Source: Bacteroidetes bacterium HGW-Bacteroidetes-8 (GTDB taxonomy: Bacteria; Bacteroidota; Bacteroidia; Bacteroidales; UBA932). From it: DNA of 64,000 bases. The stretch lies in assembly GCA_002840895.1 (NCBI GenBank), contig PHCZ01000002.1, forward strand, positions 93,782 to 157,781. The letters are read 5' to 3'. Of this stretch, positions 27,001-36,172 are shown in pieces. Positions within the stretch are counted from its first letter, which is position 1. Every line of letters begins with the position of its first letter. The position numbers were made by a program, and so were the translations under genes. The notes under the pieces were generated by a model, which saw only the letters and a list, made by a program, of their open reading frames with translations, was not told where the DNA came from and did no database searches.

Positions 27001-27951
27001 TTAGTCCATTGACTGTCCGCTATTCAGAGCTATTACCAACATCTCTCTGTAGCTTCCGGGGTTAAGATCAGCAAAAAAATAGTTTACGGGATCCATTATC
27101 TTTCCATTGTACCTCACCTCATAGTGGAGATGTGGTGCAAATGAGAGCCCGCTGTTTCCCACTCTGGCTATAACCATTCCCCTGCTTACTCTCTGCCCGT
27201 CTCTTACCAAAATATCTCCAAGGTGAGCATAGTAAGTTATAAAACCGTTGTTATGGTCAATTTTTATCTGATTTCCCCTGTCTCTGTCAGATTTAACCAA
27301 AGATGTTACGGTTCCGTTTGCTGTGGCAATAACCTCTGCTCCTACCCCGGATAGAAGATCTATTCCGGTATGCTCGCTCATTGTCTTATAAAATGGGTGT
27401 ATCTTTTTGCCAATACTCGCACCTGTCTGAGTCACTGTCATCCCTTTTATGGGTAGCACAGAGGGTATTGAAAGAAGATCCCTATTGCTCTGCAACATAG
27501 TGTAAATTCTTTGAATCTTATCTGTCTGCTCCTTGGCAAGAAAACTTGTAAACTTTATCCTGTCAGAGGTGAAGTTGACCAAATTTATATCCGAAGAGGT
27601 ATCCAGCTGCAGATAAAGATTCGGGTTGTATTCACTTAGAAGGTCAGGAGGAGAAGATTTGAAGATACTCATATAGATCTCTCTGTCTCTTTTCTGAAGA
27701 TCTCCAATAACATTGTCCAGCACATCTATCTTCTGGGAGGCATCTCTGTGCTGAGATTTGAGCATCTGATTCTCTTTGAGAAGAACCTCCTCCTGTGGGG
27801 TATTGAAAATTGCAGCAAAGATTATGTAGTACAAAACCGCGAGTAACAAGGAACCAACAATATATTTCACTACTGTAGCTATCCTTCCCTTTAGTCCCAG
27901 CTTCTCCTCTACAAATTTTAGCTGTTCTCTGTTAAACTTATATCTGCTCAT
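27001..27951 (-). CDS. M23-family (LytM) metallopeptidase, membrane-anchored
   Basis: 316 residues. A membrane helix at about residues 26-48 anchors the protein facing the periplasm, followed by a coiled coil (about 53-80). The C-terminal M23 domain contains HTGIDLLSG (His and Asp zinc ligands), YYAHLGDILVRDGQRV, and HLHYEVRYNG for the HxH motif. All zinc ligands are present, so it could cleave peptidoglycan peptide cross-links. It follows a paralogue of the same layout five bases upstream. Both proteins start with a similar YKFN segment. Confidence 0.92.
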   Translation of the reverse strand: MSRYKFNREQLKFVEEKLGLKGRIATVVKYIVGSLLLAVLYYIIFAAIFNTPQEEVLLKENQMLKSQHRDASQKIDVLDNVIGDLQKRDREIYMSIFKSSPPDLLSEYNPNLYLQLDTSSDINLVNFTSDRIKFTSFLAKEQTDKIQRIYTMLQSNRDLLSIPSVLPIKGMTVTQTGASIGKKIHPFYKTMSEHTGIDLLSGVGAEVIATANGTVTSLVKSDRDRGNQIKIDHNNGFITYYAHLGDILVRDGQRVSRGMVIARVGNSGLSFAPHLHYEVRYNGKIMDPVNYFFADLNPGSYREMLVIALNSGQSMD

Positions 27952-27956
27952 CGCCC

Positions 27957-28919
27957 CTAACTCTTAGGAGATATTAACTCTCTAAACTGTTGATCATTAA
28001 TATCTCTATTATAGTAGTTCAGAGGATTTACAGTTTTGTTTCTGTAAATTACCTCATAGTGGAGGTGTGGCCCTTTAGAGCGTCCAGTATTACCCATTAT
28101 ACCAATCTGTTCACCTCTTTTAACAGCTCTGCCGATAGTTACATTGGCACTCTTGAGGTGAGCATAACGGGTCTTATATCCAAAACCGTGGTCAATTAAG
28201 ATAAAATTGCCATATCCGAAGAAGTCGAATCCAATATCTACAACCCTCCCGTTACCGGTGGCATAAATAGTCTCTCCCACAGGTCCGGAGAGATCTACGC
28301 CGGAGTGCATCCGGTAGTCTCCGTGAAACGGATCTCTTCTATAACCAAAGCTGCTGGAGAATCTTATTTTTGATGATGAGATATTTACAGGTGGAATTGC
28401 AGGAACACATAGAGTCATCTCATCTGCATTTTTAGCAAGAAGTGCCAGGTCGTCGAAAGATTTTGTCTGTACGTATGTTTTCTTGTATAGAACATCCAGA
28501 TTATATGCTGTCTTACTAAGAATACCCGATCGTTCAAAATTTTGAAGGTGAGAGTATCTGTCAACGCCACCAAAACCTGCATTTCTAACATCCTGAGGTA
28601 TCTCCTCCATACCGAAAATGGGCCTGTATACATAGTTATCCCTCATCTGCAGAGTTACCAGAGACCTGTTTACGCTTTCGAACCTCCGGTTAATAAGCTC
28701 AAGCCGGTTTGCAAGCTCGTCATTCTCTCTTTTAAGCGAAAGTGTCTTGGGAGTCTCAAGATTAAGATATCTTGTATAAATATAATAGTACCCCACCGAG
28801 ATAGCCAAACTTAGCATAAAAAGAACAAATCCTTTTGAAAATCTACGTTTTATAGGGATTTTATGAATTTCGTAAGCTAAAGTTTCGTGGTTGAATTTAT
28901 ATCTTTTCTGTTTTGCCAT
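27957..28919 (-). CDS. M23-family (LytM) metallopeptidase, membrane-anchored (paralogue)
   Basis: 320 residues from the ATG at 28919. A membrane helix lies at about residues 27-48, then a coiled-coil stretch (ENDELANRLELINRRFESV) and an M23 domain with HSGVDLSGPVGE, TRYAHLKSANVTIG and HLHYEVIYRN. The zinc ligands are complete, so it should be an active endopeptidase that remodels the cell wall. It is the first gene of the long minus-strand run. A promoter element sits only three bases before the ATG, so the message may have almost no leader. Confidence 0.92.
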   Translation of the reverse strand: MAKQKRYKFNHETLAYEIHKIPIKRRFSKGFVLFMLSLAISVGYYYIYTRYLNLETPKTLSLKRENDELANRLELINRRFESVNRSLVTLQMRDNYVYRPIFGMEEIPQDVRNAGFGGVDRYSHLQNFERSGILSKTAYNLDVLYKKTYVQTKSFDDLALLAKNADEMTLCVPAIPPVNISSSKIRFSSSFGYRRDPFHGDYRMHSGVDLSGPVGETIYATGNGRVVDIGFDFFGYGNFILIDHGFGYKTRYAHLKSANVTIGRAVKRGEQIGIMGNTGRSKGPHLHYEVIYRNKTVNPLNYYNRDINDQQFRELISPKS

Positions 28920-28922
28920 TTG

Positions 28923-28930
28923 CAAAAATA
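28923..28930 (-). promoter_or_regulatory. Bacteroidota -7 promoter element for the M23 peptidase run
   Basis: On the minus strand TATTTTTG, a TAnnTTTG match, ends three bases before the ATG at 28919. A TTTG lies 15 bp further upstream, closer than the usual 18-20. Confidence 0.45.
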
Positions 28931-28973
28931 ACTCTTTATTTCGTACAAATTTATATAATTTTAATAAAAAACC

Positions 28974-28981
28974 TATTTTTG
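28974..28981 (+). promoter_or_regulatory. Bacteroidota -7 promoter element for alaS
   Basis: TATTTTTG matches TAnnTTTG 38 bp before the alaS ATG. The upstream sequence is A+T-rich, without an exact TTTG box at the expected distance. Confidence 0.5.
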
Positions 28982-29019
28982 TGATTCATTTTGAATTGAG
29001 ATAAATACCATTTACACAT

Positions 29020-31638
29020 ATGACATCAAAAGAGATCAGAGATAATTTTTTAAAATTCTTTGAAAACAAGGGTCACGAGATTGTTCCATCGGCTCCAATG
29101 GTTGTTAAGGACGACCCGACTCTTATGTTTACCAATGCAGGGATGAACCAGTTTAAGGATTGGTTTCTCGGGAACACCAAGCCCCTGCACAAAAGAGTTG
29201 CAGATACCCAAAAGTGCCTCAGAGTAAGTGGAAAGCACAATGACCTTGAGGAGGTAGGGCACGATACATACCACCATACAATGTTTGAGATGCTTGGAAA
29301 CTGGAGCTTCGGAGACTACTTCAAAACAGAGGCAATTGACTGGGCTTGGGAGCTTTTAACGCAGGTCTATAAACTTGATAGCAGTCGACTCTACGCCACT
29401 GTGTTTGAGGGTTGTCAACAGGACGGAATATCTCCGGACAGCCAGGCGAGAGAAGAGTGGCAAAAATATCTCCCTTCGGAGAGGATTCTCTTTGGCAACA
29501 AGAAGGATAATTTTTGGGAGATGGGTGATACGGGACCCTGCGGACCCTGCAGCGAGATTCATATAGATATAAGAGACGACAAACAGAGAGCAGAGGTAGA
29601 TGGTGCTACTCTTGTGAATTGCGGAGATCCTCTTGTAATTGAGATCTGGAATCTGGTTTTTATTCAATACAACCGTAAGGCCAACGGAGAGCTTACACCA
29701 CTTCCCCAAAAACACGTAGATACCGGTATGGGGTTAGAGAGGCTCTGTATGGCAATTCAGGGGAAAAAGAGCAACTACGACACAGATGTTTTCTCCGGAA
29801 TGATTGAGACAATATCTGCCCTTACCGGTAAACCATATATGGAGAGCCCGGGCACAGAGGTTGCAATGAGAGTTATTGCAGACCATATCCGCGCAATAAG
29901 TTTCTCAATTGCAGATGGTCAGCTGCCGTCAAATGTTAAGGCAGGGTATGTTATAAGAAGAATCTTACGCAGAGCTGTAAGGTATGCATACACATTCCTT
30001 GGCTCTGCAGAACCTTTACTCTGCAGATTGGTTCCCACGCTGGTAAAGGAGATGGGAGATGCTTTCCCTGAGCTGGTGCATCAGCAAAACCTCATAGAGA
30101 GAGTTATCCGCGAAGAGGAGGAGTCGTTTCTCAGAACACTTGAGAAGGGAATACGTCTTATGGATACTCTAATGGAGAAGAACTCTGCCACAAAGCAGAT
30201 CTCCGGAGAGGATGCATTTATCCTCTATGACACATTCGGTTTCCCGATTGACCTGAGTGAACTTATTGCAAAAGAGAACGGATACTCAATAGATCACCCC
30301 GGATTTGAGAGAGAACTTGAGAAACAGAAAGAGAGAAGTCGTAATGCAACTTCTACTCAGGAGGGAGATTGGATTGAGGTAAATCCCGGATCTTCGGTGG
30401 AGTTTGTAGGTTACGACAAAGGTGAAGAGATGGTTGAAATCCTTCGCTATCGTAACGTTAAGACCAAAACCCGCAGCTATTACCAGATAGTTTTGAACAA
30501 GAGCCCATTCTATGCAGAGAGTGGGGGTCAGGTGGGCGATACCGGGAGATTGATTGCAGCCGACTCACAGGAGGTAATCGTAACCAACACCATCAAGGAG
30601 AACAACCTAAACATTCACTTGACAGACAAGCTTCCGACAAATCTGCAAGGGGTGTTTACAGCTATTATTGACAAAGAGAGAAGAGAGAGAATTGCAAACA
30701 ATCACACTGCCACCCACTTGCTGCACAAAGCACTCAGGGAGCTTCTTGGTACCCATATAGAGCAAAAGGGGTCATCGGTGAACTCAGAGTATTTCCGGTT
30801 CGACTTCTCGCACTATGAAAAAATATCTGAAGAGGATTTGCGAAGAGTTGAAAATCTTGTAAACAGATATATTCGCAAAAATCTTACTCGCGATGAGTTT
30901 CGTGATCTTCCTGTGGAGCAGGCAAAGGGGATGGGAGCTATGGCTCTTTTCGGAGAGAAGTACAGTGAAAAGGTTAGGGTAATTAAATTCGGGGACTCTA
31001 TTGAACTTTGCGGAGGAACCCATACCAGTGCAACCGGAAACATTGGAGTTTTTAAAATCATATCCGAATCTGCAATAGCTGCAGGAATAAGGAGGATTGA
31101 GGCGACCACCGGAGAGAGTGCCCAAAGGATAATTCAGGAGAACGAAGATATGGTTAAGGGGATCAAAAATCTACTAGGCAGTACCCCTAACCTGATAAAT
31201 TCTATCCAGAAGATTGTGTCGGAGAATGAAGAGTACCGGAAAAAATTTGAAGAGCTTATCAAGAAGCAGGCACTATCGCTCAAAGATAGGGTAGTTGAGC
31301 AGAAGGAGAGTATAAACGGTGTAAATGTATACATTCTAAGCGGTGAATATAGTGCTGATGTTGTAAAAAACACAGCATTTATCCTTAGAAACGAAATAGT
31401 GAACGGTGCATTTATTGCCGGCTTTACAGACGGAGGTAAACCCGCTCTTGCACTATTATACTCAGATGACCTTGTTTCCCACGGCTTCAATGCATCGAAA
31501 GATATAAGAGAGGCTGCCAAATTGATAGATGGAGGAGGGGGCGGTCAGAATTTTTTCGCAACAGCAGGGGGAAAAGATAATAGAGGCATAAAATTGGCAG
31601 TAGACAAACTAATCGAACTTGCAACCAAGAGGATATAG
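29020..31638 (+). CDS. alaS: alanyl-tRNA synthetase
   Basis: 872 residues, full length. The class II catalytic core has HDTYHHTMFEMLGNWSFGDY, followed by the tRNA-recognition domain. The editing domain has HTATHLLHKALRELLG and, about residue 665, CGGTHTSATGNIGVFK. These four zinc-site residues remove mischarged serine and glycine. The C-terminal C-Ala/DHHA1-like domain is glycine-rich (DGGGGGQNFFATAGG). The enzyme attaches alanine to its tRNA in the cytoplasm. It starts a plus-strand run with an LptF/G permease, fmt and a thiamine pyrophosphokinase. Confidence 0.98.
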   Translation: MTSKEIRDNFLKFFENKGHEIVPSAPMVVKDDPTLMFTNAGMNQFKDWFLGNTKPLHKRVADTQKCLRVSGKHNDLEEVGHDTYHHTMFEMLGNWSFGDYFKTEAIDWAWELLTQVYKLDSSRLYATVFEGCQQDGISPDSQAREEWQKYLPSERILFGNKKDNFWEMGDTGPCGPCSEIHIDIRDDKQRAEVDGATLVNCGDPLVIEIWNLVFIQYNRKANGELTPLPQKHVDTGMGLERLCMAIQGKKSNYDTDVFSGMIETISALTGKPYMESPGTEVAMRVIADHIRAISFSIADGQLPSNVKAGYVIRRILRRAVRYAYTFLGSAEPLLCRLVPTLVKEMGDAFPELVHQQNLIERVIREEEESFLRTLEKGIRLMDTLMEKNSATKQISGEDAFILYDTFGFPIDLSELIAKENGYSIDHPGFERELEKQKERSRNATSTQEGDWIEVNPGSSVEFVGYDKGEEMVEILRYRNVKTKTRSYYQIVLNKSPFYAESGGQVGDTGRLIAADSQEVIVTNTIKENNLNIHLTDKLPTNLQGVFTAIIDKERRERIANNHTATHLLHKALRELLGTHIEQKGSSVNSEYFRFDFSHYEKISEEDLRRVENLVNRYIRKNLTRDEFRDLPVEQAKGMGAMALFGEKYSEKVRVIKFGDSIELCGGTHTSATGNIGVFKIISESAIAAGIRRIEATTGESAQRIIQENEDMVKGIKNLLGSTPNLINSIQKIVSENEEYRKKFEELIKKQALSLKDRVVEQKESINGVNVYILSGEYSADVVKNTAFILRNEIVNGAFIAGFTDGGKPALALLYSDDLVSHGFNASKDIREAAKLIDGGGGGQNFFATAGGKDNRGIKLAVDKLIELATKRI

Positions 31639-31655
31639 CGACTAAACAGGAGAAA

Positions 31656-33116
31656 TTGAAAAAATTAGACCAATTTATCGTCAAATCGTTTCTCGGACCA
31701 TTTGTTCTTACCTTTCTCATCGTGATATTTGCCCTGATGCTCCAGTTTTTATGGCTCTATATCGATGAACTTGTAGGGAAGGGGCTCAGTGTGCTTGTTA
31801 TCCTGGAGTTTCTGGGCTGGGGCTCTGCAACACTCATACCACTGGCTCTGCCTATCGCTACACTGCTGGCATCAATAATGACCTTGGGTGGAATGGGAGA
31901 AGATAACGAGCTCCTTGCGATGAAGTCAGCGGGTATTCCTCTCCAAAGGGTACTTTTACCACTGATTTTCCTCTCATTTGCTGTCAGTATTGGGGCCTTT
32001 TTTGCCTCAAATAATCTGATTCCTGTCTCCTACAACAAGATCTACTCACTGCGTGACGACATAAGTAAAACAAAGGATGAGATACGGATTCCCACCGGGA
32101 TATTCTATGAGGGCATCGAGGGTTATAATATTAGAATTGGAAGCCGGGACGAAAATAGCGGTTCAATATACAATGTGATGGTATACTCCCACAAGGAGAG
32201 CAAAGGGAATACCAGCCTTACTCTTGCAGATTCCGGCTCCATAAAATTCTCTGCAGATAAAAAAAACCTTGTCTTTACCCTCTATGATGGTTACTCATAT
32301 GAAGAGGAGCCGAGAGAGTACGGCTCTTCGGACTCCTCCTTTACACTACAGAGAATAGGTTTCACAAAGCAGGAGATGATTATCTCTATATCAAACTACG
32401 CTTTCCAGAGGTCTGACGACAACAAGTTCAGCAGTGAGATTATGTCTCAGAATCTTAGCCAGTTAAGAGTTGCAAAAGACTCTTTGGACTCCTCCTATGC
32501 CAAGGTTCACCAATTTCAGTACAGAAATCTAATAAGCGGCGGTGGTCTCTCATTTAGCCGGGAGTTAGACACAGCCTACCTTGGGAACTACAAAGGACAA
32601 ATAGAGTACGACTCACTTTTCCGGTGGGATTCGCCTAAAGAGCAGAGGGGAAATCTCCGAATGGCAATCGGGCAACTGGAGAGTGCAGTTACCCTGCTGG
32701 ATAACTATCAGATTGAGGAGTTTCAGTACATATATCCCCTTCGCAAAATCAGAATAGAGCGTTTCAGAAAATTTACTCTATCTATCGCCTGTTTCATATT
32801 CTTCTTTATTGGCGCACCACTTGGAGCAATCATAAGAAAAGGGGGGTTGGGAACTCCGGTAATTGTCTCAATGATCTTCTTTGTTATATACTGGGTTGTG
32901 GATATAAGCGGCAAAAAACTGGCTACAGACGGAGTTATAGGTCCGGAGGTGGGGACACTTATATCCTCGGCGGTTCTCTTCCCTATAGGGGTATATCTGA
33001 CATTAAAATCTACAAGGGACTCCTCGCTCTTTAACGCCGACTCATATATAATGTTTTTCAATAAAGTTCTCAACAAGATTAACTCATACAGGGGGGAGAA
33101 GAGCGATGAGGTGTAA
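31656..33116 (+). CDS. LptF/LptG-family lipopolysaccharide export permease (YjgP/YjgQ)
   Basis: 486 residues. Three helices at the N-terminus and three at the C-terminus flank a periplasmic jellyroll domain, as in LptF and LptG. The start MKKLDQFIVKSFLGPFVLTF and the C-terminal GAPLGAIIRKGGLGTPVIVS are family signatures. With the LptB ATPase it would extract lipopolysaccharide from the inner membrane. The start codon is TTG: AGGAGA three bases earlier resembles a ribosome-binding site and supports it. The middle domain is longer than that of the second family member near 39 kb. It overlaps fmt by 11 bases. Confidence 0.9.
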   Translation: MKKLDQFIVKSFLGPFVLTFLIVIFALMLQFLWLYIDELVGKGLSVLVILEFLGWGSATLIPLALPIATLLASIMTLGGMGEDNELLAMKSAGIPLQRVLLPLIFLSFAVSIGAFFASNNLIPVSYNKIYSLRDDISKTKDEIRIPTGIFYEGIEGYNIRIGSRDENSGSIYNVMVYSHKESKGNTSLTLADSGSIKFSADKKNLVFTLYDGYSYEEEPREYGSSDSSFTLQRIGFTKQEMIISISNYAFQRSDDNKFSSEIMSQNLSQLRVAKDSLDSSYAKVHQFQYRNLISGGGLSFSRELDTAYLGNYKGQIEYDSLFRWDSPKEQRGNLRMAIGQLESAVTLLDNYQIEEFQYIYPLRKIRIERFRKFTLSIACFIFFFIGAPLGAIIRKGGLGTPVIVSMIFFVIYWVVDISGKKLATDGVIGPEVGTLISSAVLFPIGVYLTLKSTRDSSLFNADSYIMFFNKVLNKINSYRGEKSDEV

Positions 33117-34086
33117 AGTTGTATATATGGGCACTCCTGAGTTTGCAGTTGCACCTCTTAGGGGAATCCTCGATGCCGGGCACGAGGTTTGTGCCGTAGT
33201 TACTACTCCGGACAAACCTGTGGGAAGGGGGCAAAAACTATCCCAAAGCAGCGTTAAGCTGCTTGCACAGGAGAGAGGTTTAAAGGTACTCCAACCCGAG
33301 TCCCTAAAAAATGAGGGTTTTATAGAGGAGCTTAAAAGTTTTAATGCAGATCTCTTTGTTGTTGTTGCTTTCCGGATGCTTCCCAAGGTTGTGTGGTCTA
33401 TTCCTACCCTGGGGACATTTAATCTGCACGCTTCGCTTCTTCCCCAATACAGAGGTGCTGCCCCAATAAACTGGGCAGTGATTAACGGAGAGAGTGTCAC
33501 TGGCGTAACCACCTTTATGATAGATGAAAAGATAGATACGGGAGAGATACTTCTCTCCAGAGAGTGTGCGATTGAGAGAGGCGAGAGTGCCGGTGAGCTT
33601 CACGATAAACTGATGATTATCGGCTCAGAGCTGGTAGTTGAAACAATTGATGCAATTATCTCAAATAGAGCAGAGAGGACTGTGCAGAGCAGCCTCATTA
33701 CCGGGGAGAGTACTCTCCGCGAAGCTCCAAAGCTCACTAAAGAGAGCGGAATAATAGACTGGCAACAGAGCAGCAATCAAATACATAACCTGATCCGGGG
33801 ATTAAGTCCCTACCCTTGCGCAAGCTCCGTTTTGACCTGGAGTGACAAAGCTATACCGGTAAAGATCTATTCGGCTATAGATGAACACTCTATTGATGCA
33901 AATCCGGCAATTCCCGGCAGTTTAAAACCCGGGGAGATAGAGTCGGATAACAAGAGTTTTCTTAGAGTAGGGTGCGGTAAGGGGAGCATAAAGATAACAT
34001 CCATTCAGGCAGCAGGAAAGAGAAGGTTGGAAATACGGGAGTTTTTGTCCGGGATAAGAGAGATTGGTCTATATAAATTCAACTGA
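33106..34086 (+). CDS. fmt: methionyl-tRNA formyltransferase
   Basis: 326 residues. The formyl-transfer domain has MGTPEFAVAPLRGI and the catalytic block FNLHASLLPQYRGAAPINWA, with the Asn-His-Asp type active site (DEKIDTGEIL). A C-terminal OB-like domain follows. It formylates initiator Met-tRNA. The ATG lies 11 bases before the end of the LptF/G gene, so they are co-transcribed. The thiamine gene starts two bases after its stop. Confidence 0.97.
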   Translation: MRCKVVYMGTPEFAVAPLRGILDAGHEVCAVVTTPDKPVGRGQKLSQSSVKLLAQERGLKVLQPESLKNEGFIEELKSFNADLFVVVAFRMLPKVVWSIPTLGTFNLHASLLPQYRGAAPINWAVINGESVTGVTTFMIDEKIDTGEILLSRECAIERGESAGELHDKLMIIGSELVVETIDAIISNRAERTVQSSLITGESTLREAPKLTKESGIIDWQQSSNQIHNLIRGLSPYPCASSVLTWSDKAIPVKIYSAIDEHSIDANPAIPGSLKPGEIESDNKSFLRVGCGKGSIKITSIQAAGKRRLEIREFLSGIREIGLYKFN

Positions 34087-34088
34087 AA

Positions 34089-34709
34089 ATGGAGGAGATT
34101 ATTATTCTGTCGGACGGGGAGTTTCCAACTCACGAGATTCCATTCCGGAAGCTACAAAATGCCTCTATGATAGTCTGTTGTGATGGTGCAGCAGCAAAAC
34201 TTCTCTCCTGCGATATTACCCCTGACTTTATTGTGGGTGATATGGACTCTCTGGATCTATCTCTGTGTGAAAAATATAGTAACATTATTATAAAATCTGA
34301 TTGCCAACAGACTAACGACCTCACAAAGGCCTTCAACCACTCTCTTACATTTAATCCATCCCGAATAATAATCTTGGGAGCTACCGGGATCAGGGAAGAT
34401 CACACCCTTGGAAATATCTCTCTAATATCTGATTACTCTCTTATGAGTAACGCCAAAGTAGAGTTATGGAGCAACTCGGGCAAGTTTATCCCCATTAACT
34501 CCGGTGGAATTTTTTATGCAACAAAAGGCAGCCAGGTCTCAATCTTTGCCCTGGATTGCAATATAAAGATAAGTTCCAGGGGGCTTAAATACCCATTGGA
34601 TGGTGTTATATTTGACAACTGGTGGAGAGGCACCCTGAATGAGTGCGTTGATGAAACTTTTGAATTGATCTTTGATAAGGGTCGTGTACTTCTCTTTATC
34701 ACCTACTGA
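34089..34709 (+). CDS. thiamine pyrophosphokinase
   Basis: 206 residues, matching the thiamine pyrophosphokinase family. CCDGAAAKL, DFIVGDMDSL and DCQQTNDLTKAFNH supply the aspartates that bind Mg-ATP. ILGATGIREDHTLGNISLIS is the central block, and a C-terminal beta domain binds thiamine. It converts thiamine to thiamine diphosphate with ATP. It follows fmt in a tight operon. No TPP riboswitch is apparent in front of it. Confidence 0.92.
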   Translation: MEEIIILSDGEFPTHEIPFRKLQNASMIVCCDGAAAKLLSCDITPDFIVGDMDSLDLSLCEKYSNIIIKSDCQQTNDLTKAFNHSLTFNPSRIIILGATGIREDHTLGNISLISDYSLMSNAKVELWSNSGKFIPINSGGIFYATKGSQVSIFALDCNIKISSRGLKYPLDGVIFDNWWRGTLNECVDETFELIFDKGRVLLFITY

Positions 34710-34710
34710 T

Positions 34711-34742
34711 AAAAAAAAAGACGCCTCTGTGTAAGGCGTCTT
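34711..34742 (-). terminator. intrinsic terminator of the HU gene
   Basis: On the minus strand an 8-bp stem (AAGACGCC / GGCGTCTT) with a short loop is followed by nine T residues, a good intrinsic terminator about 20 bp after the HU stop codon. On the plus strand the hairpin lacks a T run, so it may stop the thiamine pyrophosphokinase transcript only weakly. Confidence 0.8.
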
Positions 34743-34762
34743 GATAATCTGGTGCAGATAGT

Positions 34763-35035
34763 TTAGTTGATCAATCTGTTAATCTCTGCGCCGGCTTTAA
34801 ATCTAACCACTTTTTTAGCAGCGATTTTAATTTTTAATCCGGTACGTGGGTTTCTGCCGTTACGTGCAATTCTGCCGGTTACCGAAAAAGAGCCGAAACC
34901 TACAAGTGTAAGTCTATCTCCTTTTTTCAGAGAGTCTGCGGTTACATCGATAAATGCATCCAACGCTTTTTTTGCATCAACTTTAGTAATTTCTGCCTTA
35001 GCTGCGATTGCTGATATTAGTTCTGCTTTGTTCAT
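34763..35035 (-). CDS. HU-family DNA-binding protein
   Basis: 90 residues, exact family size. MNKAELISAIAAKAEITKVD is the usual N-terminal helix pair. LTLVGFGSFSVTGRIARNGR leads into the beta arm with NPRTGLKIKIAAKK, including the proline that intercalates DNA. It bends and compacts chromosomal DNA as a dimer. It is a single-gene unit with a strong promoter and a terminator. Confidence 0.96.
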   Translation of the reverse strand: MNKAELISAIAAKAEITKVDAKKALDAFIDVTADSLKKGDRLTLVGFGSFSVTGRIARNGRNPRTGLKIKIAAKKVVRFKAGAEINRLIN

Positions 35036-35074
35036 AATTTATTGTTTAGGATGTTGAGTCTATTGGGTTTAGTG

Positions 35075-35106
35075 CAAATATATAGCGATTAATTTTTATA
35101 ACCAAA
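35075..35106 (-). promoter_or_regulatory. Bacteroidota promoter of the HU gene
   Basis: On the minus strand TTTG (35103-35106) is followed after 20 bp by TATATTTG (35075-35082). Both boxes match the consensus. The predicted start is near 35068, giving a leader of about 33 bases. Confidence 0.75.
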
Positions 35107-35245
35107 TTATTTAAGGATTTATTTGTCAAAAAAATATGAAATTATTGGAGAATATTCTTCTCTTGCTCTTGACTTTATACCAAAATTTAAGAAAATCGGT
35201 TAAAAACAATAAAAATTTGTAATCTCACCTAATCAGAAGAGCGTT

Positions 35246-36169
35246 TTAGAGCCCCTCTTTGGCTAATTTTTGCTCAAGAATTGCAATTTTTTCAAGCAGG
35301 CTCTTATAATCTTCACTTTCGGGAAACATCGGCCTGTGGCCCTTCAGTAAGTTGAGTTCATTTACCTGTTTCATAATTTTATCGCAGCTGCTATCCAATG
35401 CAAATGAGCAGAACTGCTCCCAAATGTAGTTGACAGCCTCTCTTGAGGGGTGAACCATATCCTCTGCATAAAAGCGATAGTCTCTTAGCTGATCCATAAA
35501 AATTTCGTAAGCGGGAAAGTAAAAGACATTTGAAAATCTCTTCACAAGTATCTCCGTTGCAAGGAGAAGTCTAGCTTTACTTAGTTGATTTCCGTTCGCT
35601 CCCTCCTTAAGATGCCTTACAGGGCTTACAGTAATTATCCACCTCATATGTGGATTGGCCTCAATAGCGGGAGAGAGAGATTCAACAATCTCATCAACCT
35701 CCATAGTGGTCCTCTCAAAAAAAGAGTGGGGCAATTTGTGACAGTTGGATACTATTTTTCCACCTATTCTCTCCCTATATACCCAGGATGTGCCCAGCGT
35801 TAATACAACCCATCTGCAGTTTTTATAATGATTTGAAACGCTCTTTAGAGTAGAGTTGTTTTGAGATAGAAACTTATCTTTGGAGGTGGAGGCAAATTCA
35901 CTTCCGTGAGAGAAGCTCTTGTAGATATCTCCTGCTTTTATGAGATCATCCTCTGTAAAGAGTTCACAAGTATCAATTCTTTTAAGGCTGCTTGATATCG
36001 ACCCGGGGTTAAAAAGCACACCAAAAGGGTTCACTACAACTTTAAAGCGGAGCTGCTCCATCTTTGCACCTATCTCCGCTGCGAAACACGACCCCATAAA
36101 GATAATACCATCTTTGTAGTTGATCCTATCCTTTAGTGGTGAAATTAAAACCTCAGTTTGCCATCTCAT
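35246..36169 (-). CDS. GSCFA domain protein (SGNH-like)
   Basis: 307 residues. The block FMGSCFAAEIG gives the name-defining GSCFA motif near residue 27, typical of a Bacteroidota family with an SGNH hydrolase-like fold. A later YAEDMVHPSREAVNYIWEQF contains the Asp and His (DxxHPS) expected in such hydrolases, so an esterase or acyl-handling role is plausible. There is no signal peptide. It lies three bases after queG on the same strand. The substrate is unknown. Confidence 0.87.
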   Translation of the reverse strand: MRWQTEVLISPLKDRINYKDGIIFMGSCFAAEIGAKMEQLRFKVVVNPFGVLFNPGSISSSLKRIDTCELFTEDDLIKAGDIYKSFSHGSEFASTSKDKFLSQNNSTLKSVSNHYKNCRWVVLTLGTSWVYRERIGGKIVSNCHKLPHSFFERTTMEVDEIVESLSPAIEANPHMRWIITVSPVRHLKEGANGNQLSKARLLLATEILVKRFSNVFYFPAYEIFMDQLRDYRFYAEDMVHPSREAVNYIWEQFCSFALDSSCDKIMKQVNELNLLKGHRPMFPESEDYKSLLEKIAILEQKLAKEGL

Positions 36170-36172
36170 AAG

